Positions 35,258-48,021 of a stretch of DNA of 64,000 nt are shown in pieces. The stretch is from Tubiluchus corallicola. Taxonomy: Eukaryota > Priapulida > Priapulimorpha > Priapulimorphida > Tubiluchidae. Both the position numbers and the translations under genes were made by a program. Every line of letters begins with the position of its first letter. Position 1 is the first letter of the stretch. The DNA lies in the NCBI GenBank assembly GCA_030141605.1, contig JAQGDQ010000593.1, positions 1-64,000 on the forward strand. The letters run 5' to 3'. Below the pieces are notes generated by a model. It was not told the DNA's origin and did not search any database. It saw only the letters and a list, made by a program, of their open reading frames with translations.

Positions 35258-35589
35258 CAGGGCATATTATAGGCCAGCATAGGCTGCAGCCTAGGACCTT
35301 CAAGCTTGCAAAGTCTTCAAGCTTTGATAAGATTTGTAAAAAAGTTGGTTTGCAATGAATAGTAAAATAGTGGTATTTTAACTATTTTTTAAATAATGTG
35401 TTTATTGACAAACAAAAGATATCTATTCTAGTTTATTTAAATAATTTGCACTAAGTTTACTTCAAGCTGTGTACGCACCGCGAGTAAGAAATGTTCAAGA
35501 TGGGTGCGGGCGAGTTTGAGGGTGACTCTGTCTTAGGGGGGGCTTAATTTCATTAGCCTAGGGGCCCTGGAAGTCGTAATCCGGCCCTG
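35258..35589 (+). mobile_element. hAT MITE, CAGGGC family, copy 1
   Basis: Left end CAGGGCATATTATAGGCC, right end (reverse complement) CAGGGCCGGATTACGACTTC. Target duplication CTGGTAGG/CTTGTAGG, seven of eight bases alike. Internal segment GATGGGTGCGGGCGAGTT is shared with the copy at 61860. Confidence 0.82.
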
Positions 35590-35597
35590 CTTGTAGG

Positions 35598-37940
35598 ATA
35601 ATAGGAAATGGAATTTATAATGGGAAAATAACTTTAAATGTAACTTGTAAGCTTGGAATTTGACGTTGAAATTAATGCGTTACCGATAGATATGCCAGCA
35701 CATATAAATCATTTAGTAATATTTGAGTGAGCAATTAACTTTGCAATGTTACATAAGACCCTTTGTAATGTCTGTGGTCTACTCACTTTATTGGCTGTTC
35801 TGACTGGAACTAGTTTTACAAATTTGTTACTTGGGCCGTTTGTTGTCTAGTTTATATCCCAGCTAATTTGTTACATTTTCCGTCTGTCTGCCAAGTGAAT
35901 CCTTTATAAACGTTTAGTCTGCTGATTCTGATTAGATTTGGTGCAGTTGTTATCCCTCACCCTGGGGTACTAACCGTGCACACGTGTACTGGTCTTCCGC
36001 AAGGCTCAATCTTGTCGCCGCTACTAATAACCCAGTATATGTTTGTTAGCGCCTCTCCGCACGCTGGTTATCCAGTTTAATTCGAGAATGTCTAAAGGCT
36101 AATCCTCGGCAAAATTACAGTTTCACTTTTTCATGAAGCACGAATTAGCAAGGTGCATTTCATCTTAAAGTGAGCATATGTTACTCTTACTGTGAAGCCA
36201 TATTTCTACCGACAAGATTACGTTTTTGGCTGTGGGCAATGAAATAGGTGGGAGAGCTGTTACTGAAATTAAACTTTGCCCACAATTATTAAGCGTGTTA
36301 GCTTTTTCAATCAAATAATAAAAACAATCATTAACAAGTCACGAGGAATTATATTGCAACATCTATACTAGCAGGTACATAGATAACATAATTATCAATA
36401 CTGAAAGAGCACTATACTAAAACACAACGGAATATAGCCTGACTAGCCCACTGGTCTAAATGTTCAAAGCAGACCTGTCGTACACAGCTTAAATACAGAA
36501 AACTAGAACACAATTAATGTAAAAGGTCATTCAGAAGCAAATAAGTACAGTAAGATTAGAGGGAAATTTGAGCTATATCAGTGCTGTAACAAGCCTAAAA
36601 AAGGGAGGGAATGAGATGAAGAAATGAGCAAGAAGACACAATGTAATATTTGAAAGTCAAGTTAATCAACGCGAAGTAATTAAGGCGAACCTCGCGACTT
36701 TGCCCATCCTAACTCTACTAAGTCAGCTACGCATTCCGTTCCATCCCTCTCTCCAATCCCACGGGAAGCCACTCCCGCGAGAGTTGCAGAATGAAGATTG
36801 TTGCACCGTATGTCTTTTTCTTCCATCAACTTATCGCCTATATGATCTTATGCTGAAATTCACTGTCTACATTTCCCGTCGCACAAACAATCTTTGTAAC
36901 TGTTGACTTCTGGGCATTGTTTATGATAGCTCTCCCGCCGCTAGCATCTGATAGCTTTTCTTGTCAATCACGGCATCTTGCAATCTCGCCAAATGTTTAT
37001 CTCAGTCTGGTTACCGTTTGACAGCTCTTTCTAGACGATGCTGTCAAAATTATTGGCTGGGCGGGCGTTTTATTCCACCCAGAGTGTTGTGAAATTTCAA
37101 AAATTCCAGTTTAATTGCCAATAACTTCGCAAAACTTTGCATATTGCGCTTACACGTCAAAATTCTTGGCTGGAGTTTTTTACTGCCTTCGCTTCACCAG
37201 TTTTTGTTTGGTTAAATAACCGATTCGAAATCAGACCCCAAATTCGCTTGGTTGAAACAAGTCTTTCGTTACAGAGTGGAAATGGTGCAGGAACGTATTA
37301 ACGCCCCGAGAGGGTCTCAACTCAAAACTATGAAAAGAATGTGACACCCCCATACGTATAATTCAGAATAAAAATAATACTAAACTGTAATATTAAACTT
37401 CATCTTTTAAAGTGAATGAACAACTTGCAGTAAGGTTTATTTACAGTAAAAATATTAGGGCATCAGTTTTACGTTGCGTAAAAACTTTGATATCGGAGTA
37501 AAAGTACAGAGACAACTTTAAATCAAGATTATAAAGATACAGCCATTCATCGTAACTACATACGAATGGGATGCCAATAAACATAGAGCAGCTTGTTACG
37601 AAAGATTAGCATTATGTATAGTGAACAAAACTTATCTTAGAAAACACAGTTAGTGCCGGCACTTATTTTCATTTCTTAAAAAATGGCGAAATTTGGATGA
37701 GTGAAAAATTCAAATACAAAAATTTACCCCTAATCAGTTTTTTACAGGGCAATTATTGGATTTGAAAGAAGTCTGTTTGGTGCCTTTGTTCTTCTGGGGC
37801 CGTAACTAAGCACGTTCTTATTTTGCTTGATGTTTAATGTAGGATGAAAGTCTTGTAAAGGGAGACAGTACTGCTAGGGAGTGCTTTAATTGTTTCTTTT
37901 TCGACCATTGTGTTGTTCAATCATTAATGCGTTTCATCTG
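35598..37940. other. Intergenic DNA with one RT-motif relic
   Basis: No host gene. At 35991-36050 the plus strand reads GLPQGSILSPLLITQYMFVS, the LINE reverse-transcriptase block GxPQGSxLxPLL, with nothing else of the enzyme recognisable around it. The remainder is unremarkable. Confidence 0.5.
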
Positions 37941-38083
37941 TTGTTGTTGGCATTCTTCTGTCTCGGAAGACAATGGAATTCCTAGTATTCCTAGGCGGTC
38001 ACCCATCCAAGCACTAACCAGGTTCTACGTTGCTTAACTTCGGTGATCAGACGAGAACCGGTGTTTTCAACGTGATTTGGCCG
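37941..38083 (-). mobile_element. 5S-rRNA-derived SINE, copy B (body deleted)
   Basis: The minus strand carries the best preserved 5S-like head: GTTGAAAACACCGGTTCTCG, TCTGATCACCGAAGTTAAGC and CTTGGATGGGTGACCGCC, then AGGAATACTAGGAATTCC. It joins directly to the SINE tail (TTCCGAGACAGAAGAATGCC then AAC repeats), so the body of about 380 bp is missing. A possible short target duplication TCATCT is seen. It could be mistaken for a 5S rRNA gene. Confidence 0.82.
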
Positions 38084-38209
38084 TCATCATCTATATATTA
38101 CAACAAAAAGTGCCTCTACTTGTTCGATACAAGCTCTCCCAGATATGTTTCTTTCCTAAACGTAGCTTAGCTCAAATCAAAAAGTTATCTGCTGCCAGAA
38201 TTAAACATT

Positions 38210-38360
38210 TCTACAAGCAGTAAAAGTTCACATGATTATTATTACAGGTATTTATTTTCGATCCACACAGTATGTATATGTGCCATCATTTCCACAAGCA
38301 GTAAAGGTTCATATAATTATTATTACAGGTATTTATTTTCGATCCACACAGTATGTATAC
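38210..38360. repeat. Tandem duplication of about 80 bp
   Basis: CAAGCAGTAAAAGTTCA through GATCCACACAGTATGTATA occurs twice with few changes. Confidence 0.8.
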
Positions 38361-39506
38361 GTCATTGTGATTGCCAATGTAAAAAAGGATTAGCACATCA
38401 ACGGAAAAAAGTAAATAAGTGGCAACAGGGTATTAATAAAAACGATATAGAGGTAGCATGTAATTATAAATGATAGCATTTGAGTCATTCTCTACAAAAC
38501 GTGCAAAACAGATGTGAAAAAATCTGCTAAATGACTGGAAAGATGTTCTTAAAATTACTCTGCCCTGTTATTAATAAAGTTCCCTTGTATACAAAAAGGA
38601 TACTGACAGAGCTTAAAACACTTATAAAAATTTACTACGGCCATTTTAAAGTTATCTGAATAATTACTTTTGTCATTACAGTTACAGACATGAGGTGTGC
38701 AATACAACCTATAAACATTAAGCAGTGTCATAAAACAATGGTCTTCTAAAATATATTTTTGTCCCTTGCTATAAATATCTGGTCAAATTTTTATACAAAT
38801 GCAACCTTTTTATACGTTTATTACATTATATATAATGAGTTAGTTTGCGTTTTTATCAAATTATTTTTATATAAAAGTAAGCCTTCGCAAAAATTATGCA
38901 GTCATGTAACTGGACATACTGACTGATTTACAATTTATATTGCATCAAGTCGTCAAAAGCTGTGGCGTATTATATTAGCTGCTAAGGATACAGAGATTAA
39001 TTTCCTACTGTTAAATAGTCAAGAGCATATAACTGCCTGTAATGAATAGCGTGAAAGCCACCGAGTCCATAAAGCTTCTGACCGTCCACGGAGCAGATAA
39101 AGGGACGGAATTTATTAAGTGTGAAAAGAGACACCTGGCTGGAGTCATTATAGGCCGCCGCGTAACATTAGCTTGTCGTTGAGAAGGGTTTATGCGTGTA
39201 GGAGCAAATTGCTATCAGTTCCATCACAATATGTACACGTTGTAGAGGACTTGAAGAACTCAGGGTGGGCCTGCTTGATTGGCTTGTCAGTGGCATGTAA
39301 ATGGCATACTACCACAACGGGGCTATACCTATAAATTCAGGAGTTGATTACATTCGTTTCATGTTCCACCAGCTGGTTTGAAGCGCCAGAAAGGTGTACT
39401 TTGTTATTTTCGGTGCAGTCGTCGTTGTGGTTACAGTTTAATTAGTCTGCCGTTTGCATTATGCTGGCTTGTAGTGTTTTATGCTTTCCGGTGGGGATTA
39501 CAGTTT
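38361..39506. other. No recognisable gene or element
   Basis: AT-rich to about 39000, then a more balanced segment. Nothing supported. Confidence 0.4.
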
Positions 39507-40012
39507 AATAATGGATACACAATTGAGACCGGCTTAACAACTTTGTCGTATCAGTTAAACAACATAGTTTCTAAAATAACCTCGTAACACGTAGACGTAC
39601 TAAAAAGAATGGACCAACAACGGCGCCTTGAGGAAGACACTGTCTATGAGTTACGTAAAAAAACGTCCCCACATGGAAAAATTCACTAGCTACCCGAGAT
39701 TTAATAATGGATACACAATTGTAATTTCTAAAATAGCTGCGTAATACGTAGACGTACTAAAAAGAATGGACCAACAACAGCACCTTGAGGAAGACACTGT
39801 CTATGAGTTACGTAAAAAAAGTCCCCACAGGGAAAAATTCACTAGGTACCCGGGATTTAATAATGGGTACACAATTGTAATTTCTAAAATAGCTGCGTAA
39901 TACGTAGACGTACTAAAAAGAATGGGCCAATAACGGTGCCTTGAGGAAGACACTATCTATGAGTTACGTAAAAAAGTCCCCACATGGAAAAATTCACTAG
40001 GTACCCGAGAAC
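39507..40012 (-). repeat. Three tandem copies (about 155 bp) of an RT-motif segment
   Basis: Copies begin with TTTAATAATGGATACACAAT at 39507, 39700 and 39858. On the minus strand each unit encodes CLPQGAVVGPFFLVRLR or a variant, resembling the LINE RT block GLPQGSVLGPLLF. The first copy has an extra 40 bp. Confidence 0.75.
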
Positions 40013-41639
40013 ACCTTGCAAGTTATATGAGGAAAAGCTTAAGAGATCACATTTTACTAACTTCCTCTCAAATAAAAAGCCCATAAAAAGTAAAACAATT
40101 TCGTACAGCAGTTTCAACTGGTGTAAACAGTGCAGAATGTAGGTACCGTCTTTACGGTGAACTAGCCTGCATATCACAAACCTCGAAATGTATCCCTTCA
40201 CTGGGATGCCTTCATTCATTCTCAGAAAATGACTCGGACACTTACTAGTGAGTGTCACATTACTGAAAACCTTACAGCTGTAATGCAACGCCTTTGCCTC
40301 TTTACTTTTGCTAAAATTGAACGCTTCGATCGCCGGCCTTTCCCGCATACCATGTACAATAGTGTACTGAACCATTGTCATCTGGATATCTGCCGATAAC
40401 ACAGAAACGGACAGCACAATTAAAATCTCATTTATGCGAGCAAAGTAAGCCGGTTGTCAAGCTTAAAACATGTACTGTTAACACCGAGATTGTTTGCTAA
40501 ACCATCTGCTGACGGTGTAAGCAAATAACGTCTAATACAGTGCCAGTGCTGAGGTAAAATGTTTGAAAATTTGTTAGAACGTTTGTGGGTAGAAAATCTT
40601 CTTATTTATTTATTTATTTATTTACATTTTGTTCGCTAATGTTTGTCTGTTAGTTTCTTCATTCTTTTCTTCTTTCTCGAGTCCTTTTTTGTCATGTCCT
40701 TCTTTTTCCTTCCTCTTTTTTCTTCTTTTATTTATTTGCTCACTTGTTTATTTATCAGTTTTTGACTACCCAGTTTACGTGACTTACTAAATTAATAAAT
40801 ATCCAAGCAAAACATCATTGGCATCCTAGATTTACAGTCAAATTTCAAGCCAATTTGTCTTTAAGGCAAAAAATAATCAAAACTTCTAACTGGACAGGTA
40901 AATGATGTAGTAATTCGTCTGGGATGTTCATACCATTATTCGAATCTTATTTGCAGATATTAATTAAAACTTCATTTTCCCAGACCTTCGTTTTTTTACG
41001 CTACTGACCAGTGGGCCTCCAACACTGGCCCTATTTTACATTGATGGTTGTGGAAGGACCGGAATCTAGTTCACTGTGAAAAAAGATAATCTTTTGAGAT
41101 GGTTAATAATCAGCTGAAGAAGGATCAGCAGCAGTGTCATTGCCACGTTTTGAATGTGCATACCTTTCTCAGCAAGAGAAAGAGATGGCGATAACAACGA
41201 AAATGCCAGAAGAAGCAGGCTGTCTGAACTCTCGACAGTCATTCATCCATTCACTGACTAGAGTCAGCATTGCTCAAAGTTCTTCTGTCACCTAGCACTC
41301 GAAGCCATTTCGCTCGCCTGTATTAATTAATTATTTAATAGGGAAGTAGTTTATGCTTCAAGAAATGTGAGGTAAATAAGAACATTCGGGCCTGGTTAGT
41401 AACTATGTGGATGACTGGTACGACTTTTGCACTGACGATTTGTCGCATCGGAGAACATTCGCTAATCTGAATGTGGGAGAGCTATAACTCATCTGTCGAA
41501 CCAAGGTCTCATCTTTAACGGTTATCTTTGACCTTGGCAATGAGGCGACAGGTTCTGGTCCTTCTGCGAACATCCAAAGTGCCCCTTGCCGTTCACTTGA
41601 ACACCGGCTTGCAAAACGGCGAATGGGACTCTTCTCGCC
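40013..41639. other. No supported gene
   Basis: A minus-strand open frame of 154 codons (40417-39953) overlaps the preceding tandem array and has no recognisable domain. Short TTTA repeats occur near 40605-40625. Nothing else is seen. Confidence 0.35.
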
Positions 41640-41935
41640 TGCTTCCCGCCACACATTTTTTTGCAGACAGCATCGTGTAGCTCCCCCTACCTTGGCCTGC
41701 TTCCGCCACACATTTTTCACAGATACACATTGTGTAACGTTGTTTAGCTCCCCCTACCTTGGCCTGCCTCCGCCACACATTTGTCACAGATACACATTGC
41801 GTAACATTGTGTAGCTCCCCCTACCTTGGCCTGCTTCCGCCACACATTTTTCACAGATGCACATCGTGTAGCTCCCCCTACCTTGGCCTGCCTCCGCCAC
41901 ACATTTTTCACAGATACACATTGCGTAACGTTGTT
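41640..41935. repeat. Tandem repeat of 55-70 bp, four to five copies
   Basis: Units contain AGCTCCCCCTACCTTGGCCT, GCTTCCGCCACACATTTTTC and ACAGATACACATTG. Length differs between copies because a CGTAACGTTGTTT block is present or absent. Confidence 0.85.
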
Positions 41936-42778
41936 TAGGATGAGTTTTGACGAGTCGTGAATTACAGTTTATTACCCTAATGTATAATCTTGCGTCTCAG
42001 ATATTAAAAGCCAATGGCGCTTACGCAACGACGTAAAACACGTATATTGGCTGTTGTTCACTTTAATAGGCAACGTAATGTAATTTCCCCATCCGCAAGG
42101 GTTAAGTATAATATAGGTTTTCCATCTATATAGCGTGTAGTGCGTTGTAAAATCAACACTTCCTTTCTGTGAACAGATAATTTCTTATGTCGGTTATGCT
42201 ACTAACTTCGTGTTTGTGAATAGCTAATTTCAAAAGTCTCTTTTGCTACTAACTTTATAATAGAGGTTTCTAAATTTCACCTGGTGTTGATTAAAATTGA
42301 CAATTTTGCTTTGATTTATTTAGATTTTTCTTGTAAACGTGCAAACTTTTATGGGGTTACTTGTTGTACTTCTTTTACTTGATAAATTTTATTTCTATTC
42401 TACTAGTTCTTCCGTGGAGTATTATCTTAGTAAACGTATATTCAAAATTTGAAAATCCGCAATTTATATTATTTTAATAAACGGCCCGAGAACGAATCCT
42501 TGTCGTGTAGACGTAGTATAAACCTGTCTGTCCTTTGGCTTTGCTGCAAACTGTAAAATTTGTTTAATTTCGTAATGTTTTGTCATGTTACGTAATGTTA
42601 CAATGCAAATTCAAAATAACATTACTCAATCCGTAAATAACTTCAGGACATCATAACAAATTTTAAACGTGTGTTCGTTTTCTAATACACAAACAATATA
42701 AGAACATTTACGTTCGTGAACTCATTTCTAAGATTTTTCGTTTTTGGAGCAAGTGGTTAAAACATGCTCTTCAGTTTG
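41936..42778. other. No recognisable gene or element
   Basis: Ordinary AT-rich DNA. Confidence 0.4.
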
Positions 42779-43945
42779 GACAGCACCACATTCACACAGT
42801 CTGTTTTCCACCGGTTGGCGACTCCATGGACAGCACCTCATTCACACAGTCTGTTTTCCACCGGTTGGCGACTCCATGGACAGCACCACATTCACACAGT
42901 CTGTTTTCCACGGTTTAGCGACTCCATGGACAGCACCACATTCACACAGTCTGTTTTCCACGGTTTAGCGACTCCATGGACAGCACCACATTCACACAGT
43001 CTGTTTTCCACCGGTTGGCTTCTCCATGGACAGCACCACATTCACACAGTCTGTTTTCCACCGGTTGGCGACTCCACGGACAGCACCACATTCACACAGT
43101 CTGTTTTCCACCGGTTGGCGACTCCATGGACAGCACCACATTCACACAGTCTGTTTTCCACGGTTTAGCGACTCCATGGACAGCACCACATTCACACAGT
43201 CTGTTTTCCACCGGTTGGCAACTCCATGGACAGCACCACATTCACACAGTCTGTTTTCCACTGGTTGGCGACTCCATGGACAGCACCACATTCACACAGT
43301 CTGTTTTCCACCGGTTGGCGACTCCATGGACAGCACCACATTCACACAGTCTGTTTTCCACCGGTTGGCGACTCCATGGACAGCACCACATTCACACAGT
43401 CTGTTTTCCACCGGTTGGCGACTCCATGGACAGCACCACATTCACACAGTCTGTTTTCCACCGGTTGGCGACTCCATAGACAGCACCACATTCACACCGC
43501 CTGTTTTCCACCGGTTGGCAACTCCATGGACAGCACCACATTCACACAGTCTGTTTTCCACCGGTTGGCGACTCCATGGACAGCACCACATTCACACAGT
43601 CTGTTTTCCACCGGTTAGCGACTCCATGGACAGCACCACATTCACACAGTCTGTTTTCCACTGGTTGGCGACTCCATGGACAGCACCACATTCACACAGT
43701 CTGTTTTCCACCGGTTGGCGACTCCATGGACAGCACCACATTCACACAGTCTGTTTCCACCGGTTAGCGACTCCATAGACAGCACCACATTCACACAGTC
43801 TGTTTTCCGCCAGTTGGCCACTCCATAGACAGCACCACATTCACACCGTCTGTTTTCCACCGGTTGGCGACTCCATCTAACTGTCTTATGGACAGCACCA
43901 CATTCACACAGTCTGTTTTCCACCAGTTGGCCACTCCATCTACCT
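42779..43945. repeat. 50-bp minisatellite, about 23 copies
   Basis: Unit: CGGTTGGCGACTCCATGGAC, AGCACCACATTCACACAGTC, TGTTTTCCAC. Variants GGTTTAGCG, GGTTAGCG and CTGGTTGG are interspersed and the right edge decays, with short insertions (ATCTAACTGTCTTATGG). All three plus frames stay open for hundreds of codons because the unit has few stops; the resulting proteins are pure 50-residue repeats and not credible genes. Confidence 0.97.
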
Positions 43946-46017
43946 GTCTCAATTTTCAATCTACGAGACGGGAATCTCAATTCTAGCAAAAGCTATGGGA
44001 AACTTTTCGACATCATTGCTTGGAATCACAGCTGGTTTTAGGAAATGATTTAATTGTTAATACGTCATCCTCCTTGATTCATTTACATTGAACCATAGAT
44101 TTTTTAGTAACTTTGGGTTTGTCGTTGTTGTTTTTTATTATTTTGTGAGGTCAGTAACTCTTTACCCTTCCGTATCACGCTGTGTCAGCGCTCCGAGAAT
44201 GTCTATAAAAAATAATAAATTTATGTGCCAATTTAATATAATAAACTTAGATGCTCTCCGCTATTATTTGTTACACCTAAAATCAAGGCATGTCTCCGTG
44301 GTGTGAGCTATTTTCCAAGAATTGCCACCGCTCAGACAATTAGTTTGTTTTATATGGCAGGCGTATCATAGCAAGGTGTAATATGGTATGATAAATATTA
44401 ACAACATGGTGTTTGCGAATGTACAGGATGCCTCAAAAAATCATCACTGTAATTTACAAGTTCAGTCAAACTCATTAGTCTTTGTGCTAATTAAAGCGTG
44501 GCTTATTAAAAACAAAGTGGATGTGTTTGTTTTTTCTTTGTTTGTTTATTTGTCTATTTGTTTGTTTGCTTGTCTGTATGCTTCTTTGTTTATTTGTATG
44601 TTTGGTTGGTTGGTTGGTTGGCTGGCGGGTTGGCTGGTTGGTTGGCTGTTTTGTTGCTGGGTGGATTAGTTAATTAAATGTTTAACTATTTCTTTATTAT
44701 TTATTTTTTTATTTATTCACTGTATAGACTTTGTTTATTTATACATGTATTTGTTTTGTTTTATTTTACTTTTAAGTCATTAAGATTCTTCGTTTGTCAG
44801 TCTGTTCTTTTCTGATAATATCTACATCAAATAACTTGTTCGTTTGTGATGCAAATGCTGTGTCTTCCATATTTTTAAACAGGCATTTCATATGAAAAGT
44901 TTAGTGAACTTATTCCTGTACTTGCAGGTTTACATGGTGTTCACAATGTTATAATCCTGTAGAATATTTTTTTAATTTAGAAAAAACTTCTTCTTTTTAT
45001 AAGACGTAAATATCATTTTGCTGCTTCTTGAGATATTTATACATTTACATCTTAAGCTAGCAGGTGGTCACCACATTGTATTGCTTAAGCTTTCATGTAT
45101 CAGGGAAACAAGTTCTATGTCAAAATTGAATTTATTGCTGACCGGTTTCAAACGAAACTGTTCATTATCAAGGCATCTAAAGCAAAGAAATTCGTCGGAA
45201 TTTAGATACAACTTCGAAATACAATTCAGTAGTTAATAGCCAAAAGATATATTATATAACATTAAATACATAATTTAACAATTCACCTTACAGACTACAT
45301 ATTTTGATAGGTATGATATTTGCCAAATATGGATAATTCTAATCTAGCCTCTTTTGGTGCCATCCCCTGCAGAATAGTGCTCCCTCTACGTAGAACCGCC
45401 CTCCACAATCGTACAGTTCACAAACAATAAAATTAATATTAGTTTTATTGTATGTCTATTTGTTTATGATGACTGGCTGCAGCTGTAACATTGAAATGTT
45501 TTCTGGATCTCCACACGTGGCACTGCTTGTCAAACTTTGCTCAACAATGTGGGTGAACCGATGCTTACAACTCTTTGTCTTTGCCACCTCCCCCCGTGAA
45601 TACTGAACAGTCTGGATATCTATGACCGCCGTGTTCTTGCTGCACGGTGCATCGTCATGCGTGTACTTATAAATTAATAATAATTACGGTTTATAGTCGG
45701 TCTCCATAAATATTATTCCTTTGCCACAGTTTTATAGGTGATGAGTTGGCGCCAACAGTATCCGTTCTCTCTCTCTATTATAAATCGCATTGTTGTTTCT
45801 TTGTCACTTCGCGGTGGCGATTTTCCTGTATCTATGAGCTGCGAGAATGTTTACTAAGTTTTATAGACACGGACAACACCTGGTTTTATATGACGTAATT
45901 AATTGCCATGCACAAGAATAACTTCATATATACAAGATGTCAACACACGATAGATTCGCTAAATTTGTTTTGTAAACACTTGTAGATATACTTATATACT
46001 ATGTATTATATAATATA
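43946..46017. other. Intergenic with a TTTG/TTGG simple repeat
   Basis: 44530-44665 is a TTTG then TTGG-rich low-complexity tract (TTGGTTGGTTGGTTGGCTGG). 45985-46030 is TATA-rich. No gene supported. Confidence 0.6.
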
Positions 46018-46500
46018 TAGTATATACTATATGTATAATCTTTATTTGCCATTAAAATACATTGATAATCACTGATAAAAACTTTACAGAGATGATCAAT
46101 CAGTGTTAGTTAATAAAAACTTACACTGCTGAAGGCAAATGCGTCAGTGCAATCTAAACTACTGTGCAGTAATGGAAAGTAACGACGAATAAAATCAAAC
46201 GTATTTACAACTATGCACAAAAAATGAAAAATTATGATTTAATTAATATGGCCGTGGATATACGAATTCTGAATTAGTGTGTATGTTGTTTTACTGGTGT
46301 GATGGTATTTCATATCTGGTTAATATTAGTGATTTTAATTTTGTTTTAAATGCTGATAGGGACTTGATTTCTTTAACCTGTGATGATAGATGATTCCAAA
46401 GTAGAATTCCACTTAATCTGATTAATTTTCTCATTTTAAACTCATTACTAATTTTATTTCTCTGTAAATATAACTGTGGATATGTTTCATGCATTGTGGT
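46018..46500 (-). pseudogene. LINE 3' part, RT C-terminal remnant
   Basis: The minus strand 46494-46291 reads MHETYPQLYLQRNKISNEFK, LSGILLWNHLSSQVKEIK and SLSAFKTKLKSLILTRYE. This is the usual LINE ORF2 end (LWNxLPxEIKxSxSLxxFKxKLKxxLL). The 3' untranslated part runs to an AATAAAGATTAT tail near 46018. Confidence 0.72.
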
Positions 46501-46737
46501 TGTATTTATAAGTTGTTAACTTTCTAATCCAAGTCAATTAACTACGTTTAAACTCAACCACCCGTTGGTTAATTCACTTGCCATTAAAGCTGCGAATGAC
46601 AGCAGTGCCACATATTAAAATAGATCTTGTTTTGTTGAGAAATTAAATGCTTCGTCTCGTGGTTAACAGTGGGTTTGTCACGTTCGTGGATGTTTGTCTA
46701 TAGAAGGATAATCGTTTTCGACATCCTGTATTTCCCA

Positions 46738-47003
46738 AGTTTTTGAATATTTCTTTTTATATTCCATTACTTTTGTTACTGTAGCAGCTTTTTCAAAGTT
46801 GATCTACAAAACCTTGACTCAAATCGTTTGAATATTTCTTTTCATATTCCAATACCCTTGTTACTGTTACAGTTTTTTCAAAATTGATCTACAAAACCTT
46901 TACCCAAATCGTTTGAATATTTCTTTTCGTATTCCACTAGTTTTGTTACTGTAGCAGCTTTTTCAAAATTGATGTACAAAAACCTTGACTCAAATAGGAC
47001 CAG
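46738..47003. repeat. 88-bp tandem repeat, three copies
   Basis: Each copy starts TTTGAATATTTCTTTT and ends ACCTTGACTCAAAT; roughly one in ten bases differs. Confidence 0.85.
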
Positions 47004-47472
47004 TTGTTTCGGTAATTTCTCAAAGAGTTAACCAAATTTAGTCTTAATTTATGATTATATTTTGCGTTTGTTTTATAATTTCGCGTTTACCTGCGATTTC
47101 CCCCTACGAAGGACTGGCAGTGTTTTATTAAAACGAATTCGCTCTGTTGTAATCAAAATATACTGGAGTTTTACCTGGCATTTTATGTACTATAACGCAC
47201 CTTTGCCAAACTAATAAACGATTTATGAACTCGTTACGGCTTAGAAAGGTAAATGCTGATTCGTGTGGTATGTTTGCTTAAAACGGATTAATTTCATTTG
47301 GCGCTGCGTAAAAAATCCGACTTTATGGGAGAAAATAAACGAGATGTAAAGAGTTGACAAGGTAAAAAGTGTTAACAGGAGAATTCAACAGCTTGACACG
47401 AGTCAGAAAAAACGTGATCCTCCTTACTGGGCTCCTTACTTATTCCTATAATTAATAGGAATAAACTCATTT

Positions 47473-47579
47473 TATTCTTACATACTATAAAATATGTAAA
47501 TGATGGCCATATAATATATACAGAAAACAGAAAGGGTGCTAATATACCGCCTTGTCAAAGGCCCTTGTTCAAACTCACT
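47473..47579 (-). mobile_element. LINE RT fragment, inverted partner of 48963-49067
   Basis: The minus strand reads GL*QGGILAPFLFSVYI, the RT block GLRQGGILSPFLF with one stop. The flanking sequence (TTCTTACATACTATAAAATA) is shared with the inverted copy at 48963, whose continuation resumes at 49603 after a MITE insertion. Confidence 0.65.
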
Positions 47580-47602
47580 CTTACGCATATGACTTTATGG
47601 GT

Positions 47603-47662
47603 GATGGTGTCAGAGCTCATTCATGGGCATATGACTACCCATGGATGAGCTCTGACGCCATC
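47603..47662. repeat. Hairpin, 25-bp arms and 10-bp loop
   Basis: GATGGTGTCAGAGCTCATTC and GGATGAGCTCTGACGCCATC belong to complementary arms with two mismatches around the loop CATATGACTA. Function unknown. Confidence 0.85.
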
Positions 47663-48021
47663 AAATTTTGACCAAGTCTTATCAACTTAACTAACCGCTT
47701 ATTTCCACACTTTACACCACCTAATATAGCCGTTCAAAGCGAATGCAGAATCTGCTTAAACAAAAGGATATATCCACATCGTTTTTTTACCTTGCGTCAT
47801 TTTATTTTCGTTGTTCTGAAGACGTTTTTCTATTCGACTTTATGATTCTAAGCAAAACACAACCCACAACATTTCGCGCAAATTTTTTAAATCAGTTGAA
47901 CAATGTGAGACCAAAAATGTACGCCGTCTTTCAAAAATCAATGTGAGCAATGATAACGTTCTACTGTGCTGGAGTAGCAGTTGCGTACATATTGGATCTA
48001 GTATCTTACCGTGGGTGAATA

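Noticed and set aside
37968-38083. A genuine 5S rRNA gene on the minus strand
   Set aside because: The 3' stem of 5S rRNA is missing, the head is fused to a SINE tail with AAC repeats, and two other copies show it to be part of a retroposon.
39953-40417. 154-codon minus-strand open frame
   Set aside because: No recognised domain, no splice or promoter support, and it runs into the tandem array at 39858-40012. Could be decayed LINE sequence; not supported as a gene.
41403-41787. Minus-strand frames of 105 and 64 codons
   Set aside because: Largely made of the 55-70 bp tandem units (VWRKQAKVGGA repeated), without a recognisable protein.
42764-43989. Several long open frames (up to 250 codons), three overlapping plus frames
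   Set aside because: The 50-bp unit lacks stops in all plus frames; the translated product is a 50-residue repeat identical in content between frames, as expected for non-coding minisatellite DNA.
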